Assembly: GCF_003667505.1 (NCBI RefSeq)
Contig: NZ_RCVJ01000138.1
Location: forward strand, 1 to 55,543
Length of the DNA stretch: 55,543 nucleotides
Direction of reading: 5' to 3'
Origin: Micromonospora sp. BL4
GTDB taxonomy: Bacteria > Actinomycetota > Actinomycetes > Mycobacteriales > Micromonosporaceae
Made by a program: the position numbers and the translations under genes. The notes under the pieces were generated by a model. It was not told the DNA's origin. It made no database searches and saw only the letters and a program-made list of their open reading frames with translations. Each line of letters begins with the position of its first letter. Position 1 is the stretch's first letter. This document shows, in pieces, positions 8,346 through 15,676 of the stretch.

Positions 8346-8981
8346 TCATGAGCGCCGGTCGCCAAGGCCAGCCGAGAGGATCAGCGCGAGGGCCATGTCG
8401 GACACCACATCAACCGGCTGAGCGCAGTCGATTGTGTGCAGGTTGTCGTACAGCCGTTGCCTAGCGAGCACTTGCTCGAACCTCTGGTAACCCTCGAGGT
8501 TGTATGCGCGCCCCCGGCGTTCCTTGGGGCTCAGGTCGTATACAGGCCGGCCGGTCACCCGCTTCCACAGTAGGTCGAACGTTGTGGTCAAATGGATCGT
8601 CAGGTCCATGTGCAGTGTGTTGGCGACCCGCTCCAACAGTGCGGCGTGCTGCACGCAGAGTTCTACGGGAACACGCGAGATGTCGTAGAGCAGGAACCGA
8701 TCAAGCAGTACGACATCGCAGTCGAGCCCGTTGATCACGCCGATCCGAGCGTGCAATCTGGCCAGTCGCAGGAACATGTCGGCAAGGGGCGGCAGGGTGT
8801 CCGATCCACCGTCCGAGCTCTTAATTACAGCGGTCATCGCTGCCACGTGACTGTTGGAATCTTCGGCGGACCGCCCCACCACGATGCAACGGATTCCGCG
8901 CCTGTCAAGCGCGGACACGAGCTCGCGCACCAGCGTGGTTTTGCCCGAACCGTCGTACCCCTCGATCGCCACGACAATCAT
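8346..8981 (-). CDS. Thymidylate-kinase-like P-loop nucleotide kinase (island gene 3)
   Basis: A 211-residue P-loop kinase of the thymidylate kinase superfamily. Visible motifs: Walker A EGYDGSGKTT at residues 7-16, the LLDRF (DR at 94-95) motif of dNMP kinases, and a lid-like arginine-rich stretch RVTGRPVYDLSPKERRGR at 141-158. The ATG at 8981 has GGGGAG upstream and starts 17 bases after the stop of the preceding gene; the longer frame to 9041 would overlap it. It is the distal gene of the island operon. A housekeeping Tmk role is unlikely given the context and divergence. It may phosphorylate a nucleotide or another small molecule for the system encoded with it (inference). Confidence 0.8.
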   Translation of the reverse strand: MIVVAIEGYDGSGKTTLVRELVSALDRRGIRCIVVGRSAEDSNSHVAAMTAVIKSSDGGSDTLPPLADMFLRLARLHARIGVINGLDCDVVLLDRFLLYDISRVPVELCVQHAALLERVANTLHMDLTIHLTTTFDLLWKRVTGRPVYDLSPKERRGRAYNLEGYQRFEQVLARQRLYDNLHTIDCAQPVDVVSDMALALILSAGLGDRRS

Positions 8982-8997
8982 GAACGGGCTCCCCGAG

Positions 8998-9927
8998 CTA
9001 ATCGGCAGTGGCGACGTAGGAACGGGTATATCGCTCGGCAACCAGCGTGACGATGAACGTCACGGCGAGTGTCGCGATGATCCCCACCATGGTCAGAACA
9101 CCTGCGTTGACAATGTCACGCTGCTTGACCGCATCTGCAATGGGATCAGCGAGCGCGGAGATGAATGCCCCGCCAGCCGCGACAAAAGTCACTAGGAGCC
9201 ACAGCCGGAACGAATTCTTAGCGATCATCAACTTCCCGGCCCGCTCGGCGAGGAAGCGGTACATCGCCGAGTTGTAGTGGAGTAGGGTGAATTGCATAAC
9301 CAGATTCCGATAAAACTCTCGCCCGTTCGGGGGGGCGGTGTAGAACTGGCGTCGCAGATCGCCGTCAGAGTTGTAGATCATTTGGAACGAATCGATCTGA
9401 TAGTACGTCGAGTTCGGGAAAACTCCCTTGGTATTGTCGAGGCGGTGCTGATATGGGCCAAGGACATCTTTTTTCCTGTCGTGCTGAAAACTGCGGAGAA
9501 GCAATTGGCTGGCCTGCTCGAAAAAGCCCTGAATCTTACTCGCGTATCGGCCGTCAGCGTACTTTTCGAGCGCGTCCCGCAGATCGACCAAGGTGAGAAG
9601 ATGATCATTTGAGTCCAGATTGACCTTGGCTGCCGCGCCCTCCCGCCACTGCTTCGGCTGCATGAGCTTCGACGCATAGGTGTAGTCGACCACGATGAAC
9701 TCATAGCGGTTCCGCGCAATTTCCACCACATCTCGCAGGGTCTGCTCCGAAAAATGGTATCCGCCGTCGCGCTCTTCCACTACCACCTTAAGTGTGTCCA
9801 CGATCGGCTGGACTCTCCGTTGCCCCACCTGAACAGTCTGTCCGCGCAGCGCGTCGGAGAGGCGACGCAGGACCGCCTCGTCGTCATCGATCACCAGTGT
9901 TCGAAAGTCGAATTTCTTGGCCTTCAC
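8998..9927 (-). CDS. Receiver-like protein with two C-terminal membrane helices (island gene 2)
   Basis: A 309-residue protein that I cannot assign to a named family. The N-terminus resembles a response-regulator receiver: RTLVIDDDEAVLRRL with the acidic cluster at residues 14-16, and a second strand FIVVDYTYAS with Asp81 where the phospho-acceptor would be. An unusually long insert (about residues 25-70) separates them. A central region of about 150 residues is followed by two hydrophobic helices at about 241-259 and 274-296, placing the C-terminus at the membrane. I prefer the GTG at 9927: AAGGAG lies 8 bases upstream, inside the end of the previous gene. An ATG at 9945 is the alternative and would overlap that gene by 13 bases. 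Tight spacing on both sides indicates one operon. Confidence 0.72.
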   Translation of the reverse strand: MKAKKFDFRTLVIDDDEAVLRRLSDALRGQTVQVGQRRVQPIVDTLKVVVEERDGGYHFSEQTLRDVVEIARNRYEFIVVDYTYASKLMQPKQWREGAAAKVNLDSNDHLLTLVDLRDALEKYADGRYASKIQGFFEQASQLLLRSFQHDRKKDVLGPYQHRLDNTKGVFPNSTYYQIDSFQMIYNSDGDLRRQFYTAPPNGREFYRNLVMQFTLLHYNSAMYRFLAERAGKLMIAKNSFRLWLLVTFVAAGGAFISALADPIADAVKQRDIVNAGVLTMVGIIATLAVTFIVTLVAERYTRSYVATAD

Positions 9928-9932
9928 AACAC

Positions 9933-11237
9933 CTACTCCTTCCATTCCGTTTCCGAATATTTAAGCTCAGAAACGGCTAATGACGGCATCCACGGCAATC
10001 GGCCGAGTGCGACGGCGTACGATTTGAAAAAGTCGGCCTGCTGGTGTAGGTACACCGCAACCCCTTGACCAACAGCCGTTCGCACCGCGCCAACGATCCC
10101 GCAAAGTAGTCCGTCGTCGGTATAGCTGACGGCGTCGGCGACGTTCGGGTTTGCTCGGTCGGCAGCGAAATAGAACTGGGCGACATCCTTCAACCCGATG
10201 CACAGCTTGTCGACCCGGTATTTCGAGGCCTCGAAAAAGATCGACGGACTTTCAGCGAACGGCACTATCGGCAGATCAAACAGATCCGAATATCTTTCAG
10301 AAAACGCTTGGTACTCGTGGTGCGTCGTCACAAATGGGCATGCGAACCGCACTTCGGCTGGCAAACCGCGGAGCATCGCGGCCATGAAACCCACGAGGTC
10401 TGGGCGACCCTGCAGATATCGAGTGCCGTGTTGGCCCAGTTCCGGATTGGCTTCCTTGGAGTGGAAAAAGTACCCTGCGAGCACGCGGTCGTCGCTCCGG
10501 ACGTCCAGCCCACGAACCAGCAGCGTGACTCCGTCTGGCAATGCTCGCGCCACCGCGGCCAGCTCGGCCCGGATCGACTCTTGCAACCCAGCAAGAGGCC
10601 CGGGCCGCACGCGCGTTTTAGCAACGGCACCATACAGTAGGTGCTCGAATCGGATGAATACCGTGTCAATACGCGTGAAGTTCAGCCCGGCGAGGTCGGA
10701 GCTGTCGAAAATGACAGCCTGGAATTTCCCAGGAAAGGCGCTGAGGCCGGTCGCTAAAGGATCCGGAGTGCGCTTGGGCCAAAGAACTCTTGCGCCCTGA
10801 GTGAATTCCAGCTCGTCCACTTGAACTAAGGATATACCCTTGATCCGACAGATCACTTCAGTGTGGCTGCTGAATCCCTTCCAGCGGTAGTGCACCGCGG
10901 CGACCTCCGCTAGGCCCGTCAGATCCAGTGTGTCCAAGTCGTTCACGTAGAGGACTGTACGTACGCCCGGGATGCTGATTGCCGACTGGATAGCGAAGGC
11001 ATATCGGCCGAACTCCTCCGGCGTGGATACATGATTCCCCAAGCCCGCTCCAGTCCAGTCCACTTCACTCCACCGTCCGATCAGGTCGGTGGTGTACCGC
11101 CGAAGTTGCTCGGGACGTTGCTGCCGGTAGTCCTTAGTTTTAGCGCGACGACAGAAGGATGCTGGCCACGAGCCTATCTTGAATCGGCTTCGACTGCGCG
11201 GGCTGCGTCTCCGCTGCCAGAGTTCCCCCACCTGCAA
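9933..11237 (-). CDS. PEP-utilising-enzyme-like protein: phosphohistidine swivel plus PEP-binding barrel (island gene 1)
   Basis: A 434-residue protein resembling the swivel and C-terminal barrel of PTS enzyme I / PEP synthase. Swivel: GFSSHTEVICR at 121-131 fits the phosphohistidine signature with His125. Barrel: FIRFEHLL (Arg196), VRGLDVRSDD (Arg242), KEANPELGQHGTRYL (Arg273), VPFAESPS (Glu329, metal ligand position), CIGLKDVAQF (Asp351) and AADRANPNVA (Arg361). The enzyme I motif GTND reads GLKD, and the catalytic Cys segment (VxxCGE) reads VAVYLHQQ, so the proton-donor Cys is absent. No ATP-grasp or HPr-binding domain is present. The start is uncertain: TTG at 11237, or GTG at 11231 with GAGGGG upstream; the first 50 residues look poorly conserved. 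It could be an atypical PEP:protein phosphotransferase or a PEP sensor (inference). Confidence 0.72.
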   Translation of the reverse strand: MQVGELWQRRRSPRSRSRFKIGSWPASFCRRAKTKDYRQQRPEQLRRYTTDLIGRWSEVDWTGAGLGNHVSTPEEFGRYAFAIQSAISIPGVRTVLYVNDLDTLDLTGLAEVAAVHYRWKGFSSHTEVICRIKGISLVQVDELEFTQGARVLWPKRTPDPLATGLSAFPGKFQAVIFDSSDLAGLNFTRIDTVFIRFEHLLYGAVAKTRVRPGPLAGLQESIRAELAAVARALPDGVTLLVRGLDVRSDDRVLAGYFFHSKEANPELGQHGTRYLQGRPDLVGFMAAMLRGLPAEVRFACPFVTTHHEYQAFSERYSDLFDLPIVPFAESPSIFFEASKYRVDKLCIGLKDVAQFYFAADRANPNVADAVSYTDDGLLCGIVGAVRTAVGQGVAVYLHQQADFFKSYAVALGRLPWMPSLAVSELKYSETEWKE

Positions 11238-11350
11238 AACCCCTCAATCGACGCCAAGCAGTCAGTGGGATGTGCACGGATCCCGAACCCTTGGTCTTGG
11301 GTGGTCGACACCACCACTGCGAGCAGTTCGTCGTCCGGCGGGACCAGCAT
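11174..11350 (-). pseudogene. Truncated remnant of a gene coupled to the NCS1-like permease
   Basis: An ATG at 11350 overlaps the permease stop as TGATG, the hallmark of a translationally coupled downstream gene. The reading frame continues for only 58 codons. The first 17 (MLVPPDDELLAVVVSTT) have native high-GC codons. From about 11.30 kb onward the composition falls, the sequence becomes island-like, and the frame ends at 11174 while overlapping the 5' end of the PEP-enzyme-like gene in another frame. The simplest reading is that the island inserted near codon 18 and removed the rest of this gene. The original function cannot be told from 17 residues. Confidence 0.55.
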
Positions 11351-12546
11351 CAATGGCGGCGCCGCCAGAGCGCCGTGCACGCCCCGGCGAGGGCCAGCCC
11401 GAGCAGCGGGGCGACGCCCACCCCGGCGAGCGTGCAGGCCACCGCGAGCAGCGCCGGCGGCACCCAGCACCAGGCGGGCACGGTACGCGGGGCGCGACCC
11501 CGCCGGCGGGCCGCCGCCTCCGCGGCCATCGGCACCACCAGCACCGGCAGCGCGGCGGCCAGCAGCGTGAGCCATGGCAGGACGAGACGGTCGAAGCGCG
11601 CCACGGCCAGCGCCCCGCCGAGCACCGCGATGGCGAGCATCGCCGCGCGGGCCGGCACCCGCGGCGTCAGGCCGCGCATCGCCAGCGCACCGGAGTACGT
11701 GGTGGTGAGCGCGGCGGCGAAGACCGCCACCGCGACGAACAGATTCGCGTACGCGGCCAGCCCCGACCCGGTGGCGAGCAGCGCGACCACGTCCGCCGAG
11801 CCGGTACGCAGCCACAGGCCGGCGCCGGCCAGCAGACCCAGCAGCGCCGGCCCGACCAGCAGCCCCACGCACCAGGCGAGGTCCCGCCGCCGGGCCAGGC
11901 CCACGCTGAAGTCCGGTGCGCGCAGCGCGAAGACCGCGGCGTACCCGATCAGGGCGGACGCGTCGGCGAGCCCGCCGCCGGCGACACGGACCGGCGTGCC
12001 CGGCGGCGGCAGCACGGTCAGGCACCAGCCGACCAGCACCACCGCGCTGAGCGTGGTGAGGACCGCGATCCGGTTGCCGAACGGGGCCGGCGCCCAGGAG
12101 ACGGCGAGGACCGCCACCTCCAGCAGCGCCGGCCCCGCCCAGCCCGGCAGGTGGGTCAGGGCGGCCAGGGAGGCGCCGCCGAGCCCGACGTTGAACCCGT
12201 TCCAGCCGACCATCGACACGGTCAGCACGGCCGCCAGCAGCAGCCGCGAGGTGTTCCCCAGGTACGCGGGCAGCACCGCGGTCAGCGTCCCGCCGTCGCC
12301 GAGCGGCCGGCGCAGGCCGATCCGGCCCTGTCCCCAGAGCAGCGCGGCCATCAGCGCCCCGCCGACCAGCAGCCCGGCCACCGGAACCGCGCCGCCGTGC
12401 CGCGCGGCCATCGCCGCGCCGAGCACCAGGGTGGCCGGGGCGGTGCCGATGCCGAGCCACGCGCCGACCGCCGACGGCCAGCGCCGTCCACCGGTCAGTT
12501 CGCCCACGGTGGACGGACGCGCGCCGTCGGGAGGCCGGTCAGACAA
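11350..12546 (-). CDS. NCS1-like (cytosine/purine permease family) transporter
   Basis: A 398-residue integral membrane protein with about 12 hydrophobic segments, starting with AVGAWLGIGTAPATLVLGAAM after a short hydrophilic N-terminus. The glycine-rich first helix, the VGWNGFNVGLGGAS loop and overall length resemble purine/cytosine permeases. The start is uncertain: the TTG at 12546 overlaps the upstream stop by 8 bases, while a GTG at 12507 gives a shorter leader. The protein lies at the 3' end of the DUF993/isomerase operon, so it probably imports a related substrate or a nitrogen-containing precursor (inference). The 5' end contains a short sequence repeated at 18341 (see findings). Confidence 0.68.
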   Translation of the reverse strand: MSDRPPDGARPSTVGELTGGRRWPSAVGAWLGIGTAPATLVLGAAMAARHGGAVPVAGLLVGGALMAALLWGQGRIGLRRPLGDGGTLTAVLPAYLGNTSRLLLAAVLTVSMVGWNGFNVGLGGASLAALTHLPGWAGPALLEVAVLAVSWAPAPFGNRIAVLTTLSAVVLVGWCLTVLPPPGTPVRVAGGGLADASALIGYAAVFALRAPDFSVGLARRRDLAWCVGLLVGPALLGLLAGAGLWLRTGSADVVALLATGSGLAAYANLFVAVAVFAAALTTTYSGALAMRGLTPRVPARAAMLAIAVLGGALAVARFDRLVLPWLTLLAAALPVLVVPMAAEAAARRRGRAPRTVPAWCWVPPALLAVACTLAGVGVAPLLGLALAGACTALWRRRH

Positions 12547-13342
12547 CGTGACGCAGGTAGCCGGCGATCGCCGCGTCCAGCACCTCCGCGCCCGGGCGCG
12601 CCCACACCTCGGCGTTGAAGACCTCCACCTCGATCGGGCCGGCGTAACCGGCCGCGTCGACCGCCTCGCGCAGCCGGCGCAGCTCGATGCAGCCGTCACC
12701 GGGCAGCGCCCGGCCGAGCAGCACCCCCTCCGGCAGCGGGGTCACCCAGTCACAGACCTGGAAGGCGGCGATCCGGGCTCCGGCGCGGTCGATCTGCGCG
12801 TACACCGTGTCGTCCCACCAGACGTGGTACGCGTCCACGACCACGCCCACCACCGCCGGGTCGAAACGCTCGGCGATGTCCAGCGCCTGGCCCAGGGTGG
12901 TGATCACGCAGCGGTCGGCTGCGAACATCGGGTGCAGCGGCTCGATGGCCAGGCGTACCCCGGCGGCCGCGGCGTGCCGGGCCAGCTCGCCGATGGCGTC
13001 GGCGACCCGCCGCCGCGCGCCGTCGATGTCCCGGCTGCCCGGCGGCAGCCCACCGGAGACCAGCACCAGCTCGGGGGCGCCCAGGGTGGCCGCCTCCTCG
13101 ATGGCCCGCAGGTTCTCCGTACGCCAGTCCTCGGCGGAGAAGAAGCCGCCCCGGCACAGCGAGGTGACGGTGAGGCCCGCGTCACGGACCAGCTTCGCCG
13201 AGCGGGCCAGCCCGTACGCGGCCACCGGCTCCCGCCACAGCCCGATGCCCGGCACGCCGGCCGCCACGCAGCCGGCCACCACCTCGGGCAGCGGCCAGTG
13301 TTGGGCGGTGGCCTGGTTGAACGAGAAGCGCTCCAGGCTCAT
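12539..13342 (-). CDS. Sugar phosphate isomerase/epimerase (AP-endonuclease-2 fold TIM barrel)
   Basis: A 267-residue TIM-barrel protein. It opens with MSLERFSFNQATAQHWPLPE and carries metal-ligand-type motifs of the xylose-isomerase-like family: LAIEPLHPMF (Glu), VVDAYHVWWD (Asp/His) and IEVEVFN (Glu) near the end. The ATG at 13342 overlaps the upstream stop by 4 bases (ATGA). Family members isomerise or epimerise keto sugars, inositol derivatives or related compounds using a divalent metal. Its place between a DUF993 aldolase-like gene and a permease, downstream of a Gfo/Idh dehydrogenase, indicates a step in one catabolic pathway. The exact substrate is unknown. Confidence 0.82.
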   Translation of the reverse strand: MSLERFSFNQATAQHWPLPEVVAGCVAAGVPGIGLWREPVAAYGLARSAKLVRDAGLTVTSLCRGGFFSAEDWRTENLRAIEEAATLGAPELVLVSGGLPPGSRDIDGARRRVADAIGELARHAAAAGVRLAIEPLHPMFAADRCVITTLGQALDIAERFDPAVVGVVVDAYHVWWDDTVYAQIDRAGARIAAFQVCDWVTPLPEGVLLGRALPGDGCIELRRLREAVDAAGYAGPIEVEVFNAEVWARPGAEVLDAAIAGYLRHVV

Positions 13343-14490
13343 TGCCGCACTCCGGCAACCGTGAAGAGCGCCCGGGCGCGGGCGGCGGCCAGGTCGGCGT
13401 CGGGCAGCAGCCCGGCGGCGTCGGCCAGGGTGAGCAGGGTGGCCAGGTGCGCCGGGGACCGGCCGGACTGCGCGCCGCCCACCATCGTGAAGTGGTCCTG
13501 ATGCCCGGCCAGCCACGCCAGGAACACGATCCCCGTCTTGTAGTGCCAGGTCGGCGCCGCGAACAGGTGCCGGGCCAGCGGCACGGTCGGCGCGAAGATC
13601 TCGTCGTACGCCGCCAGGTCGCCCCGGTCCAGGGCGGCCAGCGCGGCGGCGGCGGCCGGCGCGATGGCCGCGAACACCCCGAGCAGCGCGTCGGAGTGGC
13701 CCACCTCGTCGCCCCGGATCAGTTCCGGGTAGTGGAAGTCGTCGCCGGTGTAGAGGCGTACGCCCGCGGGCAGGCGGCGGCGCAACGCGACCTCCCGCGC
13801 GGCGTCGAGCAACGACACCTTGATGCCATCCACCTTGGACTGGTGCGCCTTGATCAGCTCGACCACCGTGTCGGCGGCCAGCTCCAGGTCGACCGCACCC
13901 CAGTAGCCGGTCAGCGCCGGATCGAACATCGGACCCAGCCAGTGCAGCACCACCGGCTCGTCGGCGGCGGTCAGCAGATCGTCGTACACCCGCAGGTAGT
14001 CCTCCGGGCCGCGGGCCACGGCGGCCAGGTGCCGGCTGCACATCAGCACCGGCCGGGCGCCGGCCGCGCGTACGTCGTCGAGTTGCTCCCGGTAGGCCGC
14101 GGTGACCGCGGCCAGGGTGGCGGGACCGGCCGGCAGCTGGTCGGTGCCGACCCCGGCGACGATCCGTCCGCCCACCGCGCGCGCCTCGGCGGCGCTGCGC
14201 CGGATCAACTCGCGGGTGGCCGGATAGTCCAACCCCATCCCCCGCTGGGCGGTGTCCATCGCCTCGGCGACCCCCAACCCGTACGACCAGAGGTGCCGCC
14301 GGAACGCGAGGGTGGTGTCCCAGTCCACCGTCGCCGGCGCGCCCGGCACGTTCTCCCCGGCGGGGTCGGCGACCACGTGCGCGGCGGCGTACGCGATCCG
14401 GCTGGTCGCCGGGGCGGCCGGGCGGGGAAATCCGCTCCCCCCGGCGAGCCGGTGCCGCCGCCCGCCGGGCAGCACCACCTCCGCGGTCAT
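13339..14490 (-). CDS. DUF993 family protein (dihydrodipicolinate-synthase-like aldolase fold)
   Basis: A 383-residue protein of the DUF993 family, a class I aldolase-like TIM barrel related to DapA. The visible core includes VVLHWLGPMFDPALTGYWG, the lysine-bearing strand KVDGIKVSLLD (candidate Schiff-base lysine) and YTGDDFHYPELI. It starts at the ATG at 14490, overlapping the dehydrogenase stop by 4 bases, and its own stop overlaps the isomerase start. In actinobacteria these genes travel with Gfo/Idh/MocA dehydrogenases and sugar isomerases, as here. The likely role is retro-aldol cleavage or dehydration in sugar-acid or polyol catabolism, but no substrate can be named from sequence. Confidence 0.8.
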   Translation of the reverse strand: MTAEVVLPGGRRHRLAGGSGFPRPAAPATSRIAYAAAHVVADPAGENVPGAPATVDWDTTLAFRRHLWSYGLGVAEAMDTAQRGMGLDYPATRELIRRSAAEARAVGGRIVAGVGTDQLPAGPATLAAVTAAYREQLDDVRAAGARPVLMCSRHLAAVARGPEDYLRVYDDLLTAADEPVVLHWLGPMFDPALTGYWGAVDLELAADTVVELIKAHQSKVDGIKVSLLDAAREVALRRRLPAGVRLYTGDDFHYPELIRGDEVGHSDALLGVFAAIAPAAAAALAALDRGDLAAYDEIFAPTVPLARHLFAAPTWHYKTGIVFLAWLAGHQDHFTMVGGAQSGRSPAHLATLLTLADAAGLLPDADLAAARARALFTVAGVRQ

Positions 14491-15638
14491 GACGTCAGCT
14501 CCGGCACCTCGACCCGGACGCCCTCGCGGGCCGAGCGCAGCCCCAGCTCGGCGAGCTGCACGCCGCGCGCGCCGGCCAGGAAGTCCCAGCGGAACGGCTC
14601 GCCGGCCACCACGTGCCGCAGGAATGCCTCCCACTGCACCTTGAAGCCGTTGTCGAACTCGTCGTTGTCGGGCACCTCGGTCCACTGCGCCCGGAAGTCC
14701 TCGGTGACCGGCAGGTCCGGGTTCCACACCGGTTTCGGGGTGACCGCCCGGTGCTGCACCCGGCAGGTGCGCAGGCCGGCGACGGCGCTGCCCTCGGTGC
14801 CGTCGACCTGGAACTCCACCAGTTCGTCGCGGTACACCCGCACGGTCCACGACGAGTTGATCTGCGCGATCACCCCGCCGTCGAGTTCGAAGATGCCGTA
14901 CGCGGCGTCGTCGGCGGTGGCGGGGTAGGTGCGGCCGTCCTCGTCGACCCGCTCGGGCACGTGGGTGGCGGTCACGCAGGTCACGGCGGCCACCCGGCCG
15001 AACAGCTCCTCCAGCACGTAGTGCCAGTGCGGGAACATGTCGACGGTGATGCCGCCGCCGTCCTCGGCCCGGTAGTTCCAGGACGGACGCTGGGCCGGCT
15101 GCCAGTCGCCTTCGAAGACCCAGTAGCCGAACTCGCCGCGCACCGACAGGATCCGGCCGAAGAAGCCGCCGTCGATGAGCCGCTTGAGCTTGCGCAGGCC
15201 GGGCAGGAAGAGCTTGTCCTGCACGACGCCGGTGCGTACCCCGGCGGCGTCGGCGGCCCGGGCCAGGTCGAGCGCGCCGGCGGTGTCCTCCGCGAGGGGC
15301 TTCTCCGTGTAGATGTGCTTGCCGGCCTCGATGGCCTGCCGGATGGCCTTCTCCCGCTGCTGGGTGACCTGGGCGTCGAAGTAAATCTCGACGTCGTTCC
15401 GGGCCAGCGCCGAGGTCAGGTCGGTGGTCCAGTCGGTCAGCCCGTGCCGCTCGGCGAGTTCGCGGAGCTTCGTCTCGTTGCGCCCGACCAGGACCGGTTC
15501 CGGCCAGATGGTCGTGCCGTCGGCCAACGTCACGCCGCCGGACTCGCGGATGGCCAGCAGCGAGCGGACGAGATGCTGCCGGTAGCCCATCCTTCCGGTC
15601 ACGCCGTTGACGATGATGCCGATCGACCTGCGGGTCAT
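14487..15638 (-). CDS. Gfo/Idh/MocA family NAD(P)-dependent oxidoreductase
   Basis: A 383-residue dehydrogenase. The N-terminus IGIIVNGVTGRMGYRQHL is a Rossmann nucleotide-binding loop of slightly unusual form (GVTGRMG). The family hallmark EKP occurs in HIYTEKPLAEDTAGAL, with the lysine that lines the active site, followed by the C-terminal beta-sheet substrate domain (GYWVFEGDW; VDMFPHWHYVLEELFG with the catalytic-region His). A GGAAGGA ribosome-binding site precedes the ATG at 15638. It is the first enzyme gene after the ABC transporter cassette and is coupled to DUF993 by a 4-base overlap, so it probably oxidises the imported sugar, polyol or derivative. Confidence 0.87.
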   Translation of the reverse strand: MTRRSIGIIVNGVTGRMGYRQHLVRSLLAIRESGGVTLADGTTIWPEPVLVGRNETKLRELAERHGLTDWTTDLTSALARNDVEIYFDAQVTQQREKAIRQAIEAGKHIYTEKPLAEDTAGALDLARAADAAGVRTGVVQDKLFLPGLRKLKRLIDGGFFGRILSVRGEFGYWVFEGDWQPAQRPSWNYRAEDGGGITVDMFPHWHYVLEELFGRVAAVTCVTATHVPERVDEDGRTYPATADDAAYGIFELDGGVIAQINSSWTVRVYRDELVEFQVDGTEGSAVAGLRTCRVQHRAVTPKPVWNPDLPVTEDFRAQWTEVPDNDEFDNGFKVQWEAFLRHVVAGEPFRWDFLAGARGVQLAELGLRSAREGVRVEVPELTS

Positions 15639-15676
15639 GGTGTTCCTTCCGTCGTGCTGGTCGTGCCGATGCGGGC

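Larger units (their letters stand above)
8320..11312. other. Low-GC genomic island carrying a three-gene operon
   Basis: Base composition drops sharply here: the line 9421-9480 is 50% G+C, against 75% in the line 12001-12060. The segment holds three co-directional minus-strand genes (PEP-enzyme-like, receiver-like membrane protein, thymidylate-kinase-like). The right edge lies at about 11.30 kb inside a gene that is cut off after about 17 native-looking codons. The left edge lies between the terminator at 8263-8299 and the kinase stop at 8346. No integrase, transposase, tRNA or clear direct repeats were found at the edges, so the insertion mechanism is unknown. Edges are estimates. Confidence 0.7.

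Noticed and set aside
8346..8981. Housekeeping thymidylate kinase (tmk)
   Set aside because: Foreign composition, operon with unusual partners and divergence outside the P-loop and DR motif argue against an essential tmk. No symbol is given.
8300..11350. Attachment-site direct repeats or an integrase for the low-GC island
   Set aside because: No repeat longer than about 7 bases was seen near both edges, and no recombinase or tRNA gene lies in or beside the island.
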